Origin: Alphaproteobacteria bacterium
GTDB taxonomy: Bacteria > Pseudomonadota > Alphaproteobacteria > Micavibrionales > Micavibrionaceae
Assembly: GCA_021775965.1 (NCBI GenBank)
Contig: JAJFGV010000043.1
Location: forward strand, 310,001-374,000
Length of the DNA stretch: 64,000 nt
Direction: 5' to 3'
The notes under the pieces are model-generated. The model saw only the letters and a program-made list of their open reading frames with translations, did not search any database and was not told the origin of the DNA. The position numbers and the translations under genes were made by a program. Below, in pieces: positions 62,391-64,000 of the stretch; positions within the stretch are counted from its first letter, which is position 1, and each line of letters starts with the position of its first letter.

Positions 62391-62981
62391 ATGATGGATT
62401 TAGTAGCCAAGCCTAATCCCGTGATTACTGGGAAATTTAAGGAACCTTCCAAGCTTTCCAAAGAGCTAGGATCTCTTCCTAAGACAACAGAAGTTGGTCA
62501 GATAATCTGGTGTACTGGTAATAATGGAACAAAATCTTCTTATCCTGCACTAATCGAAAAAATTAAAAGGGATCCTGATGAGGATATAAAAAGTGTGGTT
62601 GTTGTTCCAATCGCGCGGGCGGATTCAAGGAAGGTTCTTTCTGGAAATTTATATATGTCTGATGAGCATGAAACCAGCTTGATAATTGAAGACGTAGCTG
62701 AATTGGAGACCGCCAAACTTTCAAGTCTTAGCCGGAGAGGTACCGGAGAGAATTGCGAAGAAATAGTTATAGGAATACCCCTAATTCTTCATCTTAAGAG
62801 AAAGCAGCCCATCGAAAATAAGCCAGGAGCCTTCAGCGAAACTCCATTTAATGGAAAGCTTCTTTCACGACGTGTCGTGGATCATGTCTCAGGAAAGGCT
62901 AAAACTGTGTTCGATCCACGAACGTTTAGTGTTGGTGGACAAGGGCGTCACGGTTGTTGTAGTTCCGTTTATAGTAGATAG
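62391..62981 (+). CDS. Unknown AT-rich orphan protein
   Basis: 196 residues, not recognised. No signal or membrane segment. The middle (about 60-145) is beta-rich (KSVVVVPIARADSRKVLSGN, EIVIGIPLILHLKRKQP), and the end GQGRHGCCSSVYSR has a Cys pair. It is visibly AT-richer than the flanking genes. The 131 bases before it contain an AAGGATATAG site at the ATG but no clear promoter. A recent transfer or effector-type gene is possible; nothing in the sequence proves it. Confidence 0.5.
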   Translation: MMDLVAKPNPVITGKFKEPSKLSKELGSLPKTTEVGQIIWCTGNNGTKSSYPALIEKIKRDPDEDIKSVVVVPIARADSRKVLSGNLYMSDEHETSLIIEDVAELETAKLSSLSRRGTGENCEEIVIGIPLILHLKRKQPIENKPGAFSETPFNGKLLSRRVVDHVSGKAKTVFDPRTFSVGGQGRHGCCSSVYSR

Positions 62982-63023
62982 GCCCCGGGGATATCTCCCT
63001 CCCATCCTCATGTGGGTAATTAG

Positions 63024-63650
63024 CTAGCTAGCGTTCAGGCGGTTCTTGATATCTTTGGCAATATTCTCGGCCGTGTCTTCGGTTGGATACAGCGTGATCA
63101 GCGCATCATCCGGGCTCATCAGATACATAAACGCCGAATGATCCATCATATAGCCATCCATGAACTCGCTCTCGATTTTGGTGGCGTATACCTTGTAGCT
63201 CTCCATCACTGCATCAATCTGCGCCTGACTGCCCGTCAGGCCAACAATATCCGGGTGAAACTGTTCGACATAGCCCTTCATCACATCAACCGTGTCGCGC
63301 TCGGGATCGACAGTAACAAACAGCGGCTGGATATCTGTGCCCTCGAGGCTGTCCAGCACCTTCGCCATTTTCTGCAACTCAACCGGGCAAACCGCCGGAC
63401 AATAGGTGAAGCCGAAAAAGATGACCTTATAAGAGCCCGCAAAATCAGCCTCCGTCACCGTCTTGCCATTGTGATCGACGAGCTCAAACGCCCCGCCAAC
63501 CTGCGCCGCGCCCGCCATCGGCTCGATCGTGCTTGATTTCTCTACAACACGTGCCGTTTCGGAATTAACCTGCATATAGGCAATCCCGCCACCAATCACA
63601 AAAGCAGCAGCGGCCATCATCGCGGTTCTTTTTAAACGTTGTTTGAACAT
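63024..63650 (-). CDS. SCO1/SenC copper chaperone
   Basis: 208 residues. An N-terminal signal anchor (MMAAAAFVIGGGIAYMQV) precedes a thioredoxin-fold domain. The copper site is FGFTYCPAVCPVELQKM (about 76-92) together with the distant His in GYMMDHSAFMYL. FVTVDPERDT is another family hallmark. SCO proteins deliver copper to the CuA centre of cytochrome oxidase. No oxidase genes lie in the window. Confidence 0.93.
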   Translation of the reverse strand: MFKQRLKRTAMMAAAAFVIGGGIAYMQVNSETARVVEKSSTIEPMAGAAQVGGAFELVDHNGKTVTEADFAGSYKVIFFGFTYCPAVCPVELQKMAKVLDSLEGTDIQPLFVTVDPERDTVDVMKGYVEQFHPDIVGLTGSQAQIDAVMESYKVYATKIESEFMDGYMMDHSAFMYLMSPDDALITLYPTEDTAENIAKDIKNRLNAS

Positions 63651-63710
63651 GGGGGATTTATAGACTGGTGAGGTCGAGCTGACAAATTCTTTTTTACAAG
63701 TGATTGTGCC

Positions 63711-64000
63711 TTATAGTGCGGCTATGGGTATATCTGCATTCAACCCATCAATTCTGGCTGCCAGAACATTGCTTACGGCAATGTTTTCTTCTCTGTTAAT
63801 CCAGCGCGCACGATTTTTTATTAACAAGTCTGAGAGCATGCTTTCATTTGATTGATGCTCATATCGTTTCTCAAAATTTTCAGCTACCAGTTCTTCAGCC
63901 CCTTCTTCCATAAGAAAAATTTGTAAACCCTGTGCCATGAGGTCTTTGTAATCTGTCGTTTCAAGAGCGGTCTTGGTTTTATCAAAAGGAACTGGTTCCG
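63711..64000 (-). CDS. Unknown AT-rich gene, C-terminal fragment
   Basis: The open frame runs through the right edge of the window without an upstream stop; the last 96 residues are visible. An internal Met at 63938 is not evidently the start. The sequence is helical and acidic (QIFLMEEGAEELVAENFEKR, RWINREENIAVSNVLAARID) and ends IPIAAL. No domain is recognised. The region is AT-richer than the SCO1 gene beside it. Confidence 0.5.
   Translation of the reverse strand, partial: EPVPFDKTKTALETTDYKDLMAQGLQIFLMEEGAEELVAENFEKRYEHQSNESMLSDLLIKNRARWINREENIAVSNVLAARIDGLNADIPIAAL

Overview
The window is a stretch of Gram-negative, alphaproteobacterial-type chromosome of medium GC. The evidence is the YidC/Oxa1, GlmU/GlmS and DapD sets, a TIGR02300-type FYDxxK protein, a UbiH-family hydroxylase, a SCO1 copper chaperone and a Dot/Icm (type IVB) secretion cluster. 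The mix of type IVB secretion, a giant two-partner-secreted protein and compact gene packing would fit a Micavibrio- or Rhodospirillales-like bacterium. That placement is inference; no rRNA or other decisive marker lies in the window.

Region 1 (1-4.4 kb, minus strand) is part of a type IVB secretion locus: a DsbC/DsbG-like disulfide protein, a proline-rich unknown, a lytic transglycosylase, the lipoprotein DotD, DotC and the start of the ATPase DotB. The dotD-dotC-dotB order matches Legionella. Region 2 (4.4-12.7 kb) holds a FIST sensory protein, LemA plus an M48 protease, a Bax-inhibitor-1 protein, an NtrC-type AAA+ regulator that lacks the GAFTGA loop, MscL, tRNA-Ala(GGC), MsrA, two tiny exported proteins and an O-antigen-ligase-like protein. 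Several sigma70-type promoters and three clear intrinsic terminators can be read here.

Region 3 (12.7-25.8 kb) is a divergent two-partner secretion pair: an FhaC/ShlB-type outer-membrane transporter and a 3559-residue TpsA exoprotein. The exoprotein is built from an FHA-type secretion domain, a long right-handed beta-helix and about eleven large repeats with Gly/Ser-rich loops. The 583-base gap between the two genes carries two perfect, inverted DnaA boxes and an extended -10 promoter.

Region 4 (26-43.6 kb) contains an orphan AT-rich gene with possible TIKI/EreA-like motifs, a UbiH-type hydroxylase with an in-frame insertion, a patatin, the rpmH-rnpA-yidD-yidC-engB cluster, a pilin-like membrane protein, rmuC, def-fmt-truA, a PRC-barrel protein, an aspartoacylase-like hydrolase, dapD, a FemAB/GNAT protein and a DUF3108 protein.

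Region 5 (43.7-49.9 kb) has cell-wall precursor genes glmU and glmS, prmA and small unknowns. Region 6 (50-59 kb) is a fatty-acid beta-oxidation cluster (thiolase, hydroxyacyl-CoA dehydrogenase/hydratase fusion, acyl-CoA dehydrogenase). Between thiolase and the fusion sits a three-gene cassette: a small membrane protein and two coiled-coil proteins that are diverged tandem paralogs. I consider this cassette and the giant TPS system the best candidates for undescribed biology. Region 7 (59-64 kb) has a secreted coiled-coil protein, an SCP2-domain protein, an LpxO/AspH-like protein with an apparently missing iron ligand, a SCO1 protein and AT-rich orphans.
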